DNA from: Chitinophagaceae bacterium
GTDB lineage: Bacteria; Bacteroidota; Bacteroidia; Chitinophagales; Chitinophagaceae
Length of the DNA stretch: 15,803 bases
Assembly (NCBI GenBank): GCA_016721085.1
Contig: JADKJI010000007.1
Coordinates: forward strand, 1 to 15,803
Direction: 5' to 3'
The notes beneath the pieces were generated by a model. It worked only from the letters and a program-made list of their open reading frames with translations. It was not told where the DNA came from and did not search any database. Within the stretch, counting starts at the first letter, position 1; the number at the start of each line of letters is the position of its first letter. This document shows positions 1-7,317 of the stretch, piece after piece. The translations under genes and the position numbers were made by a program.

Positions 1-649
1 GCTGAAAACGCCAAGAAAAACATGGTTGTTCAGGATGTTCAGCTGGAAGATGTGAAGACAGAAGAAAAGCGTAACGAACCGCCACCACCTCCTCCAAAAC
101 CACCAAGAACCACCAAAAGTGGAAATGGCGAAATTCACCCCTCCTAAAATTGTAAAAGATGAGGAAGTGAAGGAAGACGAGAAACCACCAGAAATCGAAA
201 AACTGGAAGATACCAAGATCGGTACTGTAAACCAGGAAGGTATCAAGGACGAGGGTATCACTGCCCCTCCTGTTCAGGACGACGGTAAAGGTGTAGTGGA
301 AGCTCCTAAAAAAGACGAAGAAGATTACGATAAAACCTTCACTAAGGTGGAAATCGAATCAGAATACCCAGGTGGTAATGGTGCCTGGATGAGATACCTG
401 AACAAAAACTTCAAGTATCCTCAGGACGCTATCGATAACGAAATACAAGGTACTGTAGTAGTACAGTTCATTGTGGACAAAGAAGGTAACGTGGTGATGT
501 GGATGCCGTTAGCGGCCCTGCAGAACTGAAAGACGAAGCCATCCGCGTTATCAAAAAATCTGGTAAGTGGACTCCAGCCGTTCAGAACGGACGTCAGGTG
601 AAATCTTACAAGAAGCAACCAATCGTCTTCAAACCCCGAAACGAACTAA
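1..649 (+). CDS. Energy transducer TonB (5' partial, frameshifted)
   Basis: This is the periplasmic and C-terminal part of a TonB protein, which couples the inner-membrane proton-motive force to outer-membrane receptors. The N-terminal cytoplasmic and membrane part lies before the window. The visible order is an acidic stretch, a proline-rich spacer (PPPPPPKPPEPPK), a KFTPPKIVKDEEV segment and a C-terminal TonB domain with ESEYPGG, YLNKNFKYPQ and GTVVVQFIVDKEGNV. Three indels break it: an extra A near 105-106, a missing base near 494-495 (restoring NVSDVDAVSGPAEL), and an extra C in the run 634-637. With that C removed the protein ends in FKPETN at 649, matching in length the FKLAEE end of the downstream paralogue; unrepaired, the frame runs to 669. 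The paralogue makes the repairs convincing. Function is confident; which receptors it serves cannot be seen. Confidence 0.9.
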
Positions 650-668
650 TAATAGTATTCGATCTATA

Positions 669-705
669 AAAAATCCCCTGCAGTTTTTCTGCAGGATTTT
701 GTTTT
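669..705 (+). terminator. Rho-independent terminator after first tonB
   Basis: The arms CCTGCAG (677-683) and CTGCAGG (689-695) form a perfect 7-bp stem around a TTTTT loop. The flanks extend the pairing (AAATCC upstream, GGATTT downstream), and the right arm runs into ATTTTGTTTT. It lies directly after the restored tonB stop and separates it from the second tonB gene. Confidence 0.8.
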
Positions 706-768
706 ATAACGTATATGCATACCTTATGGAATGCTCCTTTCATGGCATCTTACTAAAAATTAATTGCC

Positions 769-1583
769 ATGAACACTTCTACCATTCTAACAGCAGATCT
801 GCTCGACATCCTCTTCGAAGGAAGAAACAAGGATTATGGCGCTTACCAATTGCGCCGAACATATAATAAGCGTATGTTGATAGCCGTAAGCGGTATGCTG
901 GCTCACCTTTTATTGTGGGCCCGGCTATGTAATTGGCAGTAATTCAAAGACGCTATGGCGCAACGATGGAATGTTGTCGATCATGAATTGACAGTTGTCG
1001 ACGATAAACCAGTGGAAAAATCCCTCCTCCACCTGTAAAACTTCCCGAGCCCAAACCTGTAGCCATGAAGAATTTCTCTCCCCATCATTACCGACGATAA
1101 AGATGTAAAACCCGATGAACAACCCCCTGCCAACGAGGATCTGGAGAATGTGAAAATCGGAAATGCCAATGTGGATGGAGATAAAGATCCCGGAATTACG
1201 GCTCCACCTCCATCCGACGGAGACAGAGGTATTTTACAAGCACCTGCCCGTCATGAAAATCCCGACTCCGTATTTATTAAAGTGGAAATAGAATCGGAAT
1301 ATCCCGGCGGACTATCAGCCTGGGCGCGGTATCTGAATAAGGGACTTAAATACCCACAAGAAGCAATCGATAACCTGGTGCAGGGTACCGTGCAGGTTCG
1401 ATTCATAGTCGACAAACAGGCAATGTAAGCAATGTAGAGGCCGTAGGCGGTCCTGCAGAGCTTCAGGGGGAAGCAGTAAGGGTAATAAAGAAAAGCGGCC
1501 AGTGGACGCCTGCAATACAAAATGGGAAGGTGGTGAATTCATTTAAGACACAGCCAGTGGTGTTTAAGCTGGCAGAGGAGTAG
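769..1583 (+). CDS. Energy transducer TonB, second tandem copy (frameshifted)
   Basis: The ATG at 769 begins MNTSTILTADLLDILFEGRNKDYGAY, the N-terminal cytoplasmic motif typical of Bacteroidota TonB proteins. A hydrophobic segment follows (LIAVSGMLAHLLLWA, then GYVIG), then a short proline-rich spacer and a C-terminal TonB domain (ESEYPGG, YLNKGLKYPQ, GTVQVRFIVDKQGNV, KKSGQWTPAIQNG) ending FKLAEE. Breaks are visible near 917-922 (extra C), 946-948 (lost A), 1016-1020 (lost A), 1080-1083 (C run, probably two lost, since the paralogue has FTPP where this has FSP), and 1416-1418 (lost G). The C-terminal domain is closely similar to the first copy, while the spacer differs (KLPEPKPV, DVKPDEQPP), so this is a diverged tandem duplicate. 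It should span the inner membrane and serve TonB-dependent outer-membrane transport. Confidence 0.9.
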
Positions 1584-1589
1584 AAGGGT

Positions 1590-1632
1590 AAAAATCGGGA
1601 TGTCATCTTGTGTAAGAAACAACCCGATTTTT
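1590..1632 (+). terminator. Terminator-like hairpin after second tonB
   Basis: AAAAATCGGG (1590-1599) and CCCGATTTTT (1623-1632) are a perfect 10-bp inverted repeat starting 7 bases after the tonB stop. The right arm ends in a T run, as in a Rho-independent terminator. The 23-base loop is longer than usual and holds the first copy of a direct repeat that recurs at 1764. Confidence 0.6.
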
Positions 1633-1795
1633 GCAACATAAAATGGCTGACTAATAATAAGCTGATTCGAATGAATTGCTTCTAATGAACCTTTTATAGC
1701 TATTTGGAAGCCGTAATAGGGGGATAATTTTGCGTGGCATACAACTCTATTTTTGCAATTCGAGATGACATCTTGTGTAAGCCACAACCTATTTT
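1599..1795 (+). repeat. Pair of intergenic direct repeats (1599-1631 and 1764-1795)
   Basis: The core GATGwCATCTTGTGTAAG, followed by two variable bases and ACAACC, occurs at 1599 and again at 1764, and similarity continues into an ATTTT stretch. The two copies differ at only a few positions and one gap. Both contain the odd palindrome GATGwCATC, followed by a small hairpin that in copy 2 is TTGTG-TAAGC-CACAA. ATTTTTGCAA also occurs twice, just after copy 1 and just before copy 2. The origin is unknown. Confidence 0.6.
1703..1732 (+). promoter_or_regulatory. Predicted Bacteroidota promoter upstream of mnmE leader
   Basis: TAATTTTG at 1725-1732 matches the Bacteroidota -7 element TAnnTTTG exactly. 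TTTG at 1703-1706 lies 18 bases upstream, within the reported 17-23 base spacing for the -33 element. Transcription would begin near 1739 and run into the terminator at 1810-1836, before mnmE starts. Confidence 0.45.
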
Positions 1796-1836
1796 CACCA
1801 CTTTTTCCTCCCCACCACTCGTTGGTGGGGATTTTT
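1739..1836 (+). ncRNA. Candidate small RNA or attenuated leader (about 98 nt)
   Basis: No convincing protein is encoded here. The interval is defined by inference: a predicted promoter at 1703-1732 upstream and a strong terminator hairpin at 1810-1836 as its 3' end. It contains the second copy of the GATGwCATCTTGTGTAAG repeat and its small hairpin. It could be a stand-alone RNA, a premature-termination leader of mnmE, or an accidental pairing of signals. It resembles no RNA family that I recognise. Confidence 0.25.
1810..1836 (+). terminator. Strong Rho-independent terminator before mnmE
   Basis: CCCCACCA (1810-1817) and TGGTGGGG (1823-1830) form a perfect 8-bp GC-rich stem with loop CTCGT, followed by ATTTTTG. 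It lies about 50 bases before the mnmE start, and more than 200 bases beyond the hairpin that already closes the second tonB gene, so it must end a separate transcript or catch read-through. Confidence 0.7.
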
Positions 1837-1837
1837 G

Positions 1838-1868
1838 TTGCCCATCCTCCCAACACCCTTTATATTTG
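1838..1868 (+). promoter_or_regulatory. Predicted mnmE promoter
   Basis: TATATTTG at 1861-1868 is an exact TAnnTTTG match. TTG at 1838-1840 lies 20 bases upstream, partly within the tail of the preceding terminator. The implied start site, about 7 bases downstream, leaves a leader of roughly 10 bases before the ATG at 1885. Confidence 0.5.
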
Positions 1869-1884
1869 GCAAAAGCATTTCAGT

Positions 1885-3267
1885 ATGATTGGGAAATTGG
1901 CAGGGTGGGATGATACTATTGTAGCGTTAGCAACCCCTCCGGGGTAGGAGCCATTGGAGTAATCCGTTTGAGCGGCAAAAAATCCTTTGCCATCATGGAT
2001 ACGCTCTTTCCATCAAAGCAGATTTCCAGCCAGAAAAGCCATACCCTACATGTAGGATTCCTGAAACAGGATACCCGTATTCTGGATGAAGTAGTAGTAG
2101 GAATTTACAAAGGTCCCAAATCATATACAGGAGAAGATGTGGCAGAAATATCTGCCCACGGCTCTCCATATGTTCAGCAACAGATCATCGCCGCTTGTGT
2201 GGCTGAAGGGGCCCGATTGGCTAAGCCAGGAGAATTTACCCAACGGGCCTTCCTAAATGGCAAGCTCGATCTGGCACAAGCCGAAGCCGTTGCCGATCTT
2301 ATTGCCAGCAATACAGCTGCTTCACAAAAAGCGGCCCTGCATACCATGCGTGGGGGATTCTCTCAGGTCTTAAAAGTACTGCGCGACCAATTGCTTAGTT
2401 TCTCCGCATTGATAGAGTTGGAACTCGATTTCTCACAGGAAGACGTAGAGTTTGCAGATCGCACACAGTTCTATGCACTCATAAATAATGCAACTACAGC
2501 CACACGCCAACTCATTGAATCCTTTTCATTGGGAAATGTGATAAAGAATGGAGTTAACGTAGCAATTGTTGGAAAACCAAACGCCGGAAAATCCACTTTA
2601 CTCAATACATTGTTGAATGAGAATCGTGCCATAGTAAGCGATATAGCCGGCACCACCCGCGACACCATTGAAGAGGTGCTGAATATTGATGGTATCCTTT
2701 TTCGTCTTATTGATACAGCAGGTATTCGAGAACATACCAGCGATGTAATAGAAAGCATCGGTATGGAAAAAGTTTCGAGAAGATTGCAGCAGCCGATGTA
2801 GTGCTATGTATTCTCGATGCTGTTGCAGAAACAACAGAAGGATTGAAGCAGCAAGCGGAGTGGTTAAAACAATCCAATGCAAAAATCCTTTTTATTGTAA
2901 ATAAGATGGATGCTGTTACTGAAGCTGATCTTCATAATAAGTTTAATGTACTCGAAAATCCCATCTTTCTTTCAGCAAAGGAGAAAAAGCATATTGAAGT
3001 ATTAAAGGAAAGATTAGTGGATCAGGTATTGTCTGGTTCACTGTCTACCGAAAACACTGTAGTAACAAATGCGCGCCACTTTCATGCTTTGAAGCAAGTA
3101 GCACAATCTCTCGATGATATAAAAGCTGGATTAGACAATAAATCCCCGGCGACTTACTCGCACTCGATATTCGTCGTTGTCTGCATTATCTAGGTGAAAT
3201 AACAGGAGAAATAACCAACGAGGATCAGTTGGATTATATTTTCAGTAAGTTCTGTATCGGAAAGTAA
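1885..3267 (+). CDS. mnmE: tRNA uridine-5-carboxymethylaminomethyl(34) synthesis GTPase MnmE (frameshifted)
   Basis: MnmE (TrmE) is a cytoplasmic GTPase that, with MnmG, builds the 5-carboxymethylaminomethyl group on U34 of certain tRNAs. The start MIGKLAGWDDTIVALATPPG leads into GAIGVIRLSG of the N-terminal folate-binding domain. In the repaired protein the G domain shows GKPNAGKS at about 230-237, GTTRDT at 256-261, DTAG at 277-280 and later NKMD. The C-terminus is FSKFCIGK with the conserved family cysteine, so the gene is complete at about 460 residues, the usual length. Three single-base losses break it: in the G run 1942-1944, the A run 2767-2771 and the C run 3144-3147. It stands alone behind its own predicted promoter and converges with the next gene 17 bases away. 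The role is certain; frame integrity in the living cell is inferred. Confidence 0.96.
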
Positions 3268-3284
3268 CCGGAATTTTCATTTCA

Positions 3285-3896
3285 TTACCGCCCATTCGCC
3301 CTCAATACCGTAATATCCTTCTTAACCCTATCCTCAAAAGTTTTCTTTACTATATAGTGCCATTCCTTATCAGGCACATCAACAAAGAAGATATCGCCAA
3401 GTTTATGGTTCATAACTGCATCCTGGAATTCTTTTAGGGAAAGAATATTCTCCAAAAACCAATCAGTATCTCCATGGGTCTTGTTACCATCCATTGTGTA
3501 CTGGTCAGATAGTTGTTCAAATTTGGCACCTGCATTAAGCTTTTGAACAATCAATTTCTTTAAACTATCAATTTCTGATTTTGATAAGCTACCACCATCA
3601 AGAAATATATAGCTGGCTCTGAGATCGGTTGTATCTCTTGCTTCAAGCACTTTATAGGTAACATAGCCAACAGAAAAAATATCTCCCTTCTTCTGACGTA
3701 ATAATCTTTTATCTATTAAAGCGGTATCCTTACCGGCAGACAAATACAATAATGCTGGTTTCAAAGCTGGATTAGCCTCTATATATTGCTGGGCCTGCTG
3801 CACAGTTTGAATTTTCTGGAATTTTTCAGTAACTGTTTCTTGCGCGAATAAAGTAGTTGAAGTAAGCAGGAATAGGGCCACAAGACTCTTTCTCAT
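3285..3896 (-). CDS. Exported parvulin-like (PpiC-type) peptidylprolyl isomerase homologue
   Basis: A 203-residue intact protein. Residues 1-19 (MRKSLVALFLLTSTTLFAQ) form a signal peptide, so it should be periplasmic. Residues about 93-187 resemble a rotamase/parvulin fold: a first strand RASYIFLDG, a helix KLIVQKLNAGAKFEQLSDQY, HGDTDWF in place of the usual GG-LGWF turn, then a DAVMNHKLGDIFFV helix-strand pair. The usual histidine of the first strand (xHILV) is Tyr here, so catalytic activity is doubtful and a chaperone-like or degenerate role is possible. Residues 20-92 have no motif I recognise. The gene is monocistronic and convergent with mnmE. Family assignment is moderate because the domain is divergent and the usual PpiC signature is weak. 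Confidence 0.75.
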   Translation of the reverse strand: MRKSLVALFLLTSTTLFAQETVTEKFQKIQTVQQAQQYIEANPALKPALLYLSAGKDTALIDKRLLRQKKGDIFSVGYVTYKVLEARDTTDLRASYIFLDGGSLSKSEIDSLKKLIVQKLNAGAKFEQLSDQYTMDGNKTHGDTDWFLENILSLKEFQDAVMNHKLGDIFFVDVPDKEWHYIVKKTFEDRVKKDITVLRANGR

Positions 3897-4107
3897 ATTT
3901 AATAATTTCTGTTTCTTAATGAATTGAGGTAGTACGATTTAAAAATACAATTTTTCCCTGTATCTGGTTTGATCTGTATACCCCCTTTTCCCACACAAAT
4001 TGTTAATAATTACCGTCCCGTTTACCTTATCAAAAGTGTGTCTTTTCATTTGAGGCCCCCTGAATAAAAAATGCTTTTGAGAATCAATTAAAAACCAACT
4101 TACCAAC

Positions 4108-4147
4108 AAAAAAGGCCTTAGGCTTTAGGCCCTAAGCCTTAGGCCTC
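4108..4147 (-). terminator. Terminator of the Gfo/Idh-epimerase operon, built from heptamer repeats
   Basis: Read on the minus strand, AGGCCTAAGGCTT pairs with AAGCCTAAGGCCT, a 13-bp stem with one A/A mismatch, and is followed directly by TTTTTTG (the A run 4108-4113 on the plus strand). It lies about 30 bases after the epimerase stop. The arms are made from the 7-base repeat units of the array at 4114-4162. Confidence 0.75.
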
Positions 4148-4162
4148 CAGCCTCCAGCATTT
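4114..4162. repeat. Heptanucleotide tandem array (GGCCTTA type)
   Basis: Seven consecutive 7-base units can be read on the plus strand: GGCCTTA, GGCTTTA, GGCCCTA, AGCCTTA, GGCCTCC, AGCCTCC, AGCATTT. The units drift in sequence but keep strict 7-base spacing. The array sits just beyond the stop of the minus-strand epimerase gene and supplies its terminator stem. Confidence 0.75.
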
Positions 4163-4175
4163 AGCACCCCGCCCG

Positions 4176-5039
4176 TCACGCCTTCAAAAACTTCGCACTC
4201 TCCTCATACGTCTCATAATCCATCTCAACATAACAAGTTTCTACGCCACCTGTCTTTGCCGCTTTGAAAAACTCTTTCCAGTCAATGACTCCTTTGCCAA
4301 TGGGAACTTGTTTCTTTTCTGCCGTCCAGTCGCTTAAATGTGCTGAAATAAAGCGACCCGGATATTTTTCAAAATAAGTAGCTGCTTTGTAGCCGTAGTT
4401 GATAACTTCTGTCTGGAATTGCATTTTAACTAAGGATGGATCAAGACGGTTCATTAAAACGTCGTAGATCAATTCTCCTTCCAGCATTTTGAATTCAAAA
4501 TCGTGGTTATGAAATCCGGCTTGCATGCCGGCCTTCTTTATTTTTTCTGCAGCAACATTTAATTTATCTGCCGCTTTCTTATAGTCATCCAGCGTAGCTG
4601 TTTTGGGCAGCCAAAAAGTGGAGCAGATGATATTTGTTAAACCAAGCTCTTGTGAAAATGCAATGGTATCATCCAGTTTGTTTGTCAATTCTCCAAAAAC
4701 AAAATGGCAACTTTTGCAGGAAAGCCCCGCATCTGTAATTATAGTTTTTACTTCAGCAGTTTTTAATTTTGCAATGGCAGCAAACCCGATAGTAGAGTAG
4801 CCTGAAGGAGAACACATTTCCACTTCCTGATAACCCATTCCCGCCATCAATTTCAAGGTGCCTGCAAAATCTTTGGAAAGCCTGTCTCTTATAGGATAGG
4901 ATTGAAAACCAAAGGGTCTTTTTATCAACCCTGAATCGAAAGCAGCAAACAATTCATTAGGCAATTGTGTGGCTAAAATTGCCGCTCCCAATCCCATTCC
5001 ACCCTGTACCAGAAACTTTCGTCTATCAATACTTTTCAT
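4176..5039 (-). CDS. Tat-exported sugar phosphate isomerase/epimerase-family TIM-barrel protein
   Basis: An intact 287-residue protein of the xylose-isomerase-like TIM-barrel (AP_endonuc_2) family. The N-terminus is a twin-arginine signal, SIDRRKFLVQGGMGLGAAIL (residues 3-22), so it is probably exported folded. Family motifs include FQSYPIRD (45-52), YQEVEMCSP (70-78), GFHNHDFEF (175-183), HLSDW (234-238), GKGVIDWKEFF (249-259) and YVEMD (270-274). The His and Glu residues in these motifs are typical metal ligands and active-site residues of the family. The substrate cannot be read from sequence. It lies 36 bases downstream of a Tat-exported Gfo/Idh/MocA oxidoreductase on the same strand, and the two probably form one operon acting on the same periplasmic sugar. 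The start is the ATG two residues before SIDRRKF. Confidence 0.9.
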   Translation of the reverse strand: MKSIDRRKFLVQGGMGLGAAILATQLPNELFAAFDSGLIKRPFGFQSYPIRDRLSKDFAGTLKLMAGMGYQEVEMCSPSGYSTIGFAAIAKLKTAEVKTIITDAGLSCKSCHFVFGELTNKLDDTIAFSQELGLTNIICSTFWLPKTATLDDYKKAADKLNVAAEKIKKAGMQAGFHNHDFEFKMLEGELIYDVLMNRLDPSLVKMQFQTEVINYGYKAATYFEKYPGRFISAHLSDWTAEKKQVPIGKGVIDWKEFFKAAKTGGVETCYVEMDYETYEESAKFLKA

Positions 5040-5044
5040 AATTT

Positions 5045-5072
5045 AACTTTTGACTTTTAACTTTTGACTTTT
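5045..5072. repeat. Heptanucleotide tandem array (AACTTTT/GACTTTT)
   Basis: Four exact 7-base units, AACTTTT GACTTTT AACTTTT GACTTTT, fill nearly all of the 36-base gap between the oxidoreductase stop and the epimerase start. It has the same 7-base period as the arrays at 4114-4162 and 7304-7338. Confidence 0.8.
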
Positions 5073-5075
5073 CTT

Positions 5076-6669
5076 TTAAATCATTCCCGGTTCCCATCCC
5101 TCCCTATACTCTCTATCCAGATATTTATTCGCTTCAGTTACATTAGTCACTTTATGTGTACTCGCATCGTATCTCAGCATTTTATTTGTACGAAGTGATG
5201 CAGAGTAAAGGTTGATAGCTTCTGTAATCGCTTCTGCTTCCCTGAAATTTCCTGCATATTGTTTTCCGGTTTTGCAAGCGTCCACAAAAAGAGGTAAGGC
5301 TGCAGATGTTTGTTCAACCTGACTACGTTGGTCAACCGCTTTTGCAGGTGCTTCCATTTTTGTTCCTGAAATGATTTGTGGGTTCTGTACATTGAATCCG
5401 GCCAATATCTTTCCTTTATCTCCTACAAACATCATTCCTTCAGCAGGTAATTCCTTATTTACATCTAGTAATTCTGTTGGATTTGGTGGACGCATCCCCA
5501 TCATACCAGCATAAGTCTACAGGTGGCCTGTCGCCATTTGCAGGGTAGTGGAATCTCACCATACTTGCCATTGGGAAAGAGAAGTTATTATTGACACGGG
5601 AAGGGGTGACGTCATTAAAGTTAACGCAATGGCTTCTGCAAGGTTCCATGATAGTTGGAGAAGTTAGTTTCAATGCATTGAAAACGGTCCATAAACTATA
5701 ATGTCCCATATCAGCCATGGAGCCACCTCCGAAATCATACCAACCCCTGAACACCATATGCGTGTAATTAGGATGATAGGGGCGATACGCTTCAGGACCT
5801 AACCATAAGTCCCAATCAAATCCTTCTGGAATGGCAGGTGTATCTGTTGGAAGGTTGGGGTATTGCGGCCAAACCGGACGGTTCGTCCAGTTATGTACTT
5901 CTTTTAAAGTACCGATGGCGCCAGCGTTAATCCATGCCATCACAGTTTCCATAGAACCGTTAGAATCCCATGGTATCAGGTGGGTGATAGCATTACTGCT
6001 TTTCGCCATTTCAATTACTTTCTTACCTTCTAGAAGGCGGTTGGAAAGTGGTTTATGTAAAAGAATATGTTTGCCTTTTTTCAGCGCTGCAATAGAAAGA
6101 ATGCCATGGAGATGATCTGGTGTCATGATCTTGACAGCATCCATATCTTTTTCTTTGTCCAGCATTTCACGTACATCGGCATAAGAGGAACAGCCCTTGT
6201 ATTTATCATCTGGTCGTTGGCTGGCATAATAACTTTCAACGATTTCCTTACCGTTATCACGGCCACCAGGAATGGAGTAATTTCCTCCAGGTACCCAGTT
6301 GGGATTCTTAATTGCTTTTCTCACTTCATTTCTTAAGCCCTCTTTCGACCAGTCCTTATAACCATTGGCTGTCTTATTTGGGTCACATACAGAGGTAACT
6401 TGAATTTGAGTATTGGCTAATAGGGGTAATAGTTCCCGCACACCTTGTGTGCCGATACCGATATACCCAAGCGTTATCTTATCACTTGGGGCAATATAAC
6501 CAGGTCCTCCTAGCACATGTCTCGGCACTATGGAAAAAGCCAATGAAGAACTTGCTAAAAGCCCTACAAATTTTCTTCTGTCAATAGCGTTTGATGATTT
6601 TTGTGCAGATGGAGTTGATTCATTGGATGAATCCATTGGATGACCGTTAAGGCCTTTGTCATTTTTCAT
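5076..6669 (-). CDS. Tat-exported Gfo/Idh/MocA family oxidoreductase (frameshifted)
   Basis: A nucleotide-dependent oxidoreductase of the glucose-fructose oxidoreductase/inositol dehydrogenase family, about 530 residues after repair. A twin-arginine signal, AIDRRKFVGLLASSSLAF (28-45), predicts export. The Rossmann fold starts at KITLGYIGIGTQG (64-76) and TPDHLH (183-188) follows. The usual EKP signature is HKP here (205-207). DFGGGSMADMGHYSLW (312-327) is characteristic of secreted Bacteroidota members. The frame breaks after LCWYDG, at the C run 5503-5506, where two bases are probably missing, or one is extra; the second part then continues MRPPNPTELLDV to a normal end. The start could instead be Met12, which puts the Tat motif nearer the N-terminus. 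GH109 glycosidases share this fold and are an alternative. The substrate is unknown. Confidence 0.88.
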
Positions 6670-6780
6670 ACAGCAATATTTATCGTTACAAAGTGTAAAA
6701 TAAATATACTGATTTTGTAGGGAAGGAATGAAAAATTCATTTTGTGTCTGGGGGGAAAGGGGCAGTGCGAAATGTGTATA

Positions 6781-7076
6781 TTTTCACGCAAAGACGCGAA
6801 GGAATACTGTTTCTGATGAAGCGTCCCTGGAATAATTTAAGTGGCAAAGGGTCGCTTCGCGACGAATACAAATACATTTTACCGCAGAGACGCGGAGGCG
6901 CGGGGAGACAATTTGTTACTTTAGAATATTTAGACAGTTGAGACGCAGAGGGTCGCTTCGCTCCGAATACAGGGTTAGTAGATCATAAGAGAAAAAGGAG
7001 GACAGATCTCTGCGTCTCCGCGTCTCTGCGGTGATTTTTTCAAAAACAGTACCTGATACCCATCTTAAAACTTAAA
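6781..7076. repeat. Composite palindromic intergenic repeat, copy A
   Basis: The unit begins TTTTCACGCAAAGACGCGAA and ends AAAACAGTACC...CTTAAAACTT. It contains 8-base periodic GC-rich blocks (CGCAGAGA, CGCGGAGG, CGCGGGGA). There are two nested inverted repeats: 6881-6896 (ACCGCAGAGACGCGGA) with 7017-7032, 16 bp perfect, and 6940-6950 (GAGACGCAGAG) with 7008-7018, 11 bp perfect. A small hairpin GTCGC-TTC-GCGAC sits at 6851-6863. No transposase is encoded, so it could be a non-autonomous mobile or REP-like element. Confidence 0.75.
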
Positions 7077-7090
7077 TAAGTACGAATACA

Positions 7091-7317
7091 TTTTCACGCA
7101 AAGACGCGAAAGAATACTGTTTCTAATGAAGCATCCCTGGAATAATTTAAGGCAAAGGGCGCTTCGCGACTAATACATGACCAGGATGGGCAGGATAAAC
7201 AGCCAGTACATGGTTAAGGGATCAAAAGAGGAAAAAGAGGACACATCTCTGCGTCTCCGCGTCTCTGCGGTGAAAAACAATTTTAAAAACAGTACTGTAT
7301 CCCCAACTTAAAACTTA
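7091..7317. repeat. Composite palindromic intergenic repeat, copy B (internally different)
   Basis: The first 60 bases match copy A at 57 positions, all three differences being G in A and A in B. The end block TCCGCGTCTCTGCGGT (7256-7271) and the AAAACAGTAC...CTTAAAACTTA tail are also shared. The middle differs: B lacks the left inverted-repeat arms and instead carries CCAGGATGGGCAGGATAAAC. The tail holds the perfect palindrome ACAGTACTGT (7290-7299). Confidence 0.75.

Noticed and set aside
769..1583. Reading the second tonB gene as a decayed pseudogene
   Set aside because: The remaining sequence is highly conserved and each break is a small homopolymer-type indel, as in the essential-looking genes nearby.
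6670..6720. TACACTTTG as a promoter of the Gfo/Idh gene on the minus strand
   Set aside because: It has three bases instead of two between TA and TTTG and no clear -33 element.
6727..6741. AATGAA-AAA-TTCATT hairpin upstream of the Gfo/Idh gene
   Set aside because: Weak AT-rich stem at a 5' flank, with no gene on the plus strand for it to terminate.
6744..6941. 65-codon open frame on the plus strand
   Set aside because: It runs through the repeat element, has a biased composition, and matches no protein pattern.
6781..7317. CRISPR array
   Set aside because: There are only two long, unequal copies with no regular short repeat-spacer pattern and no cas gene.
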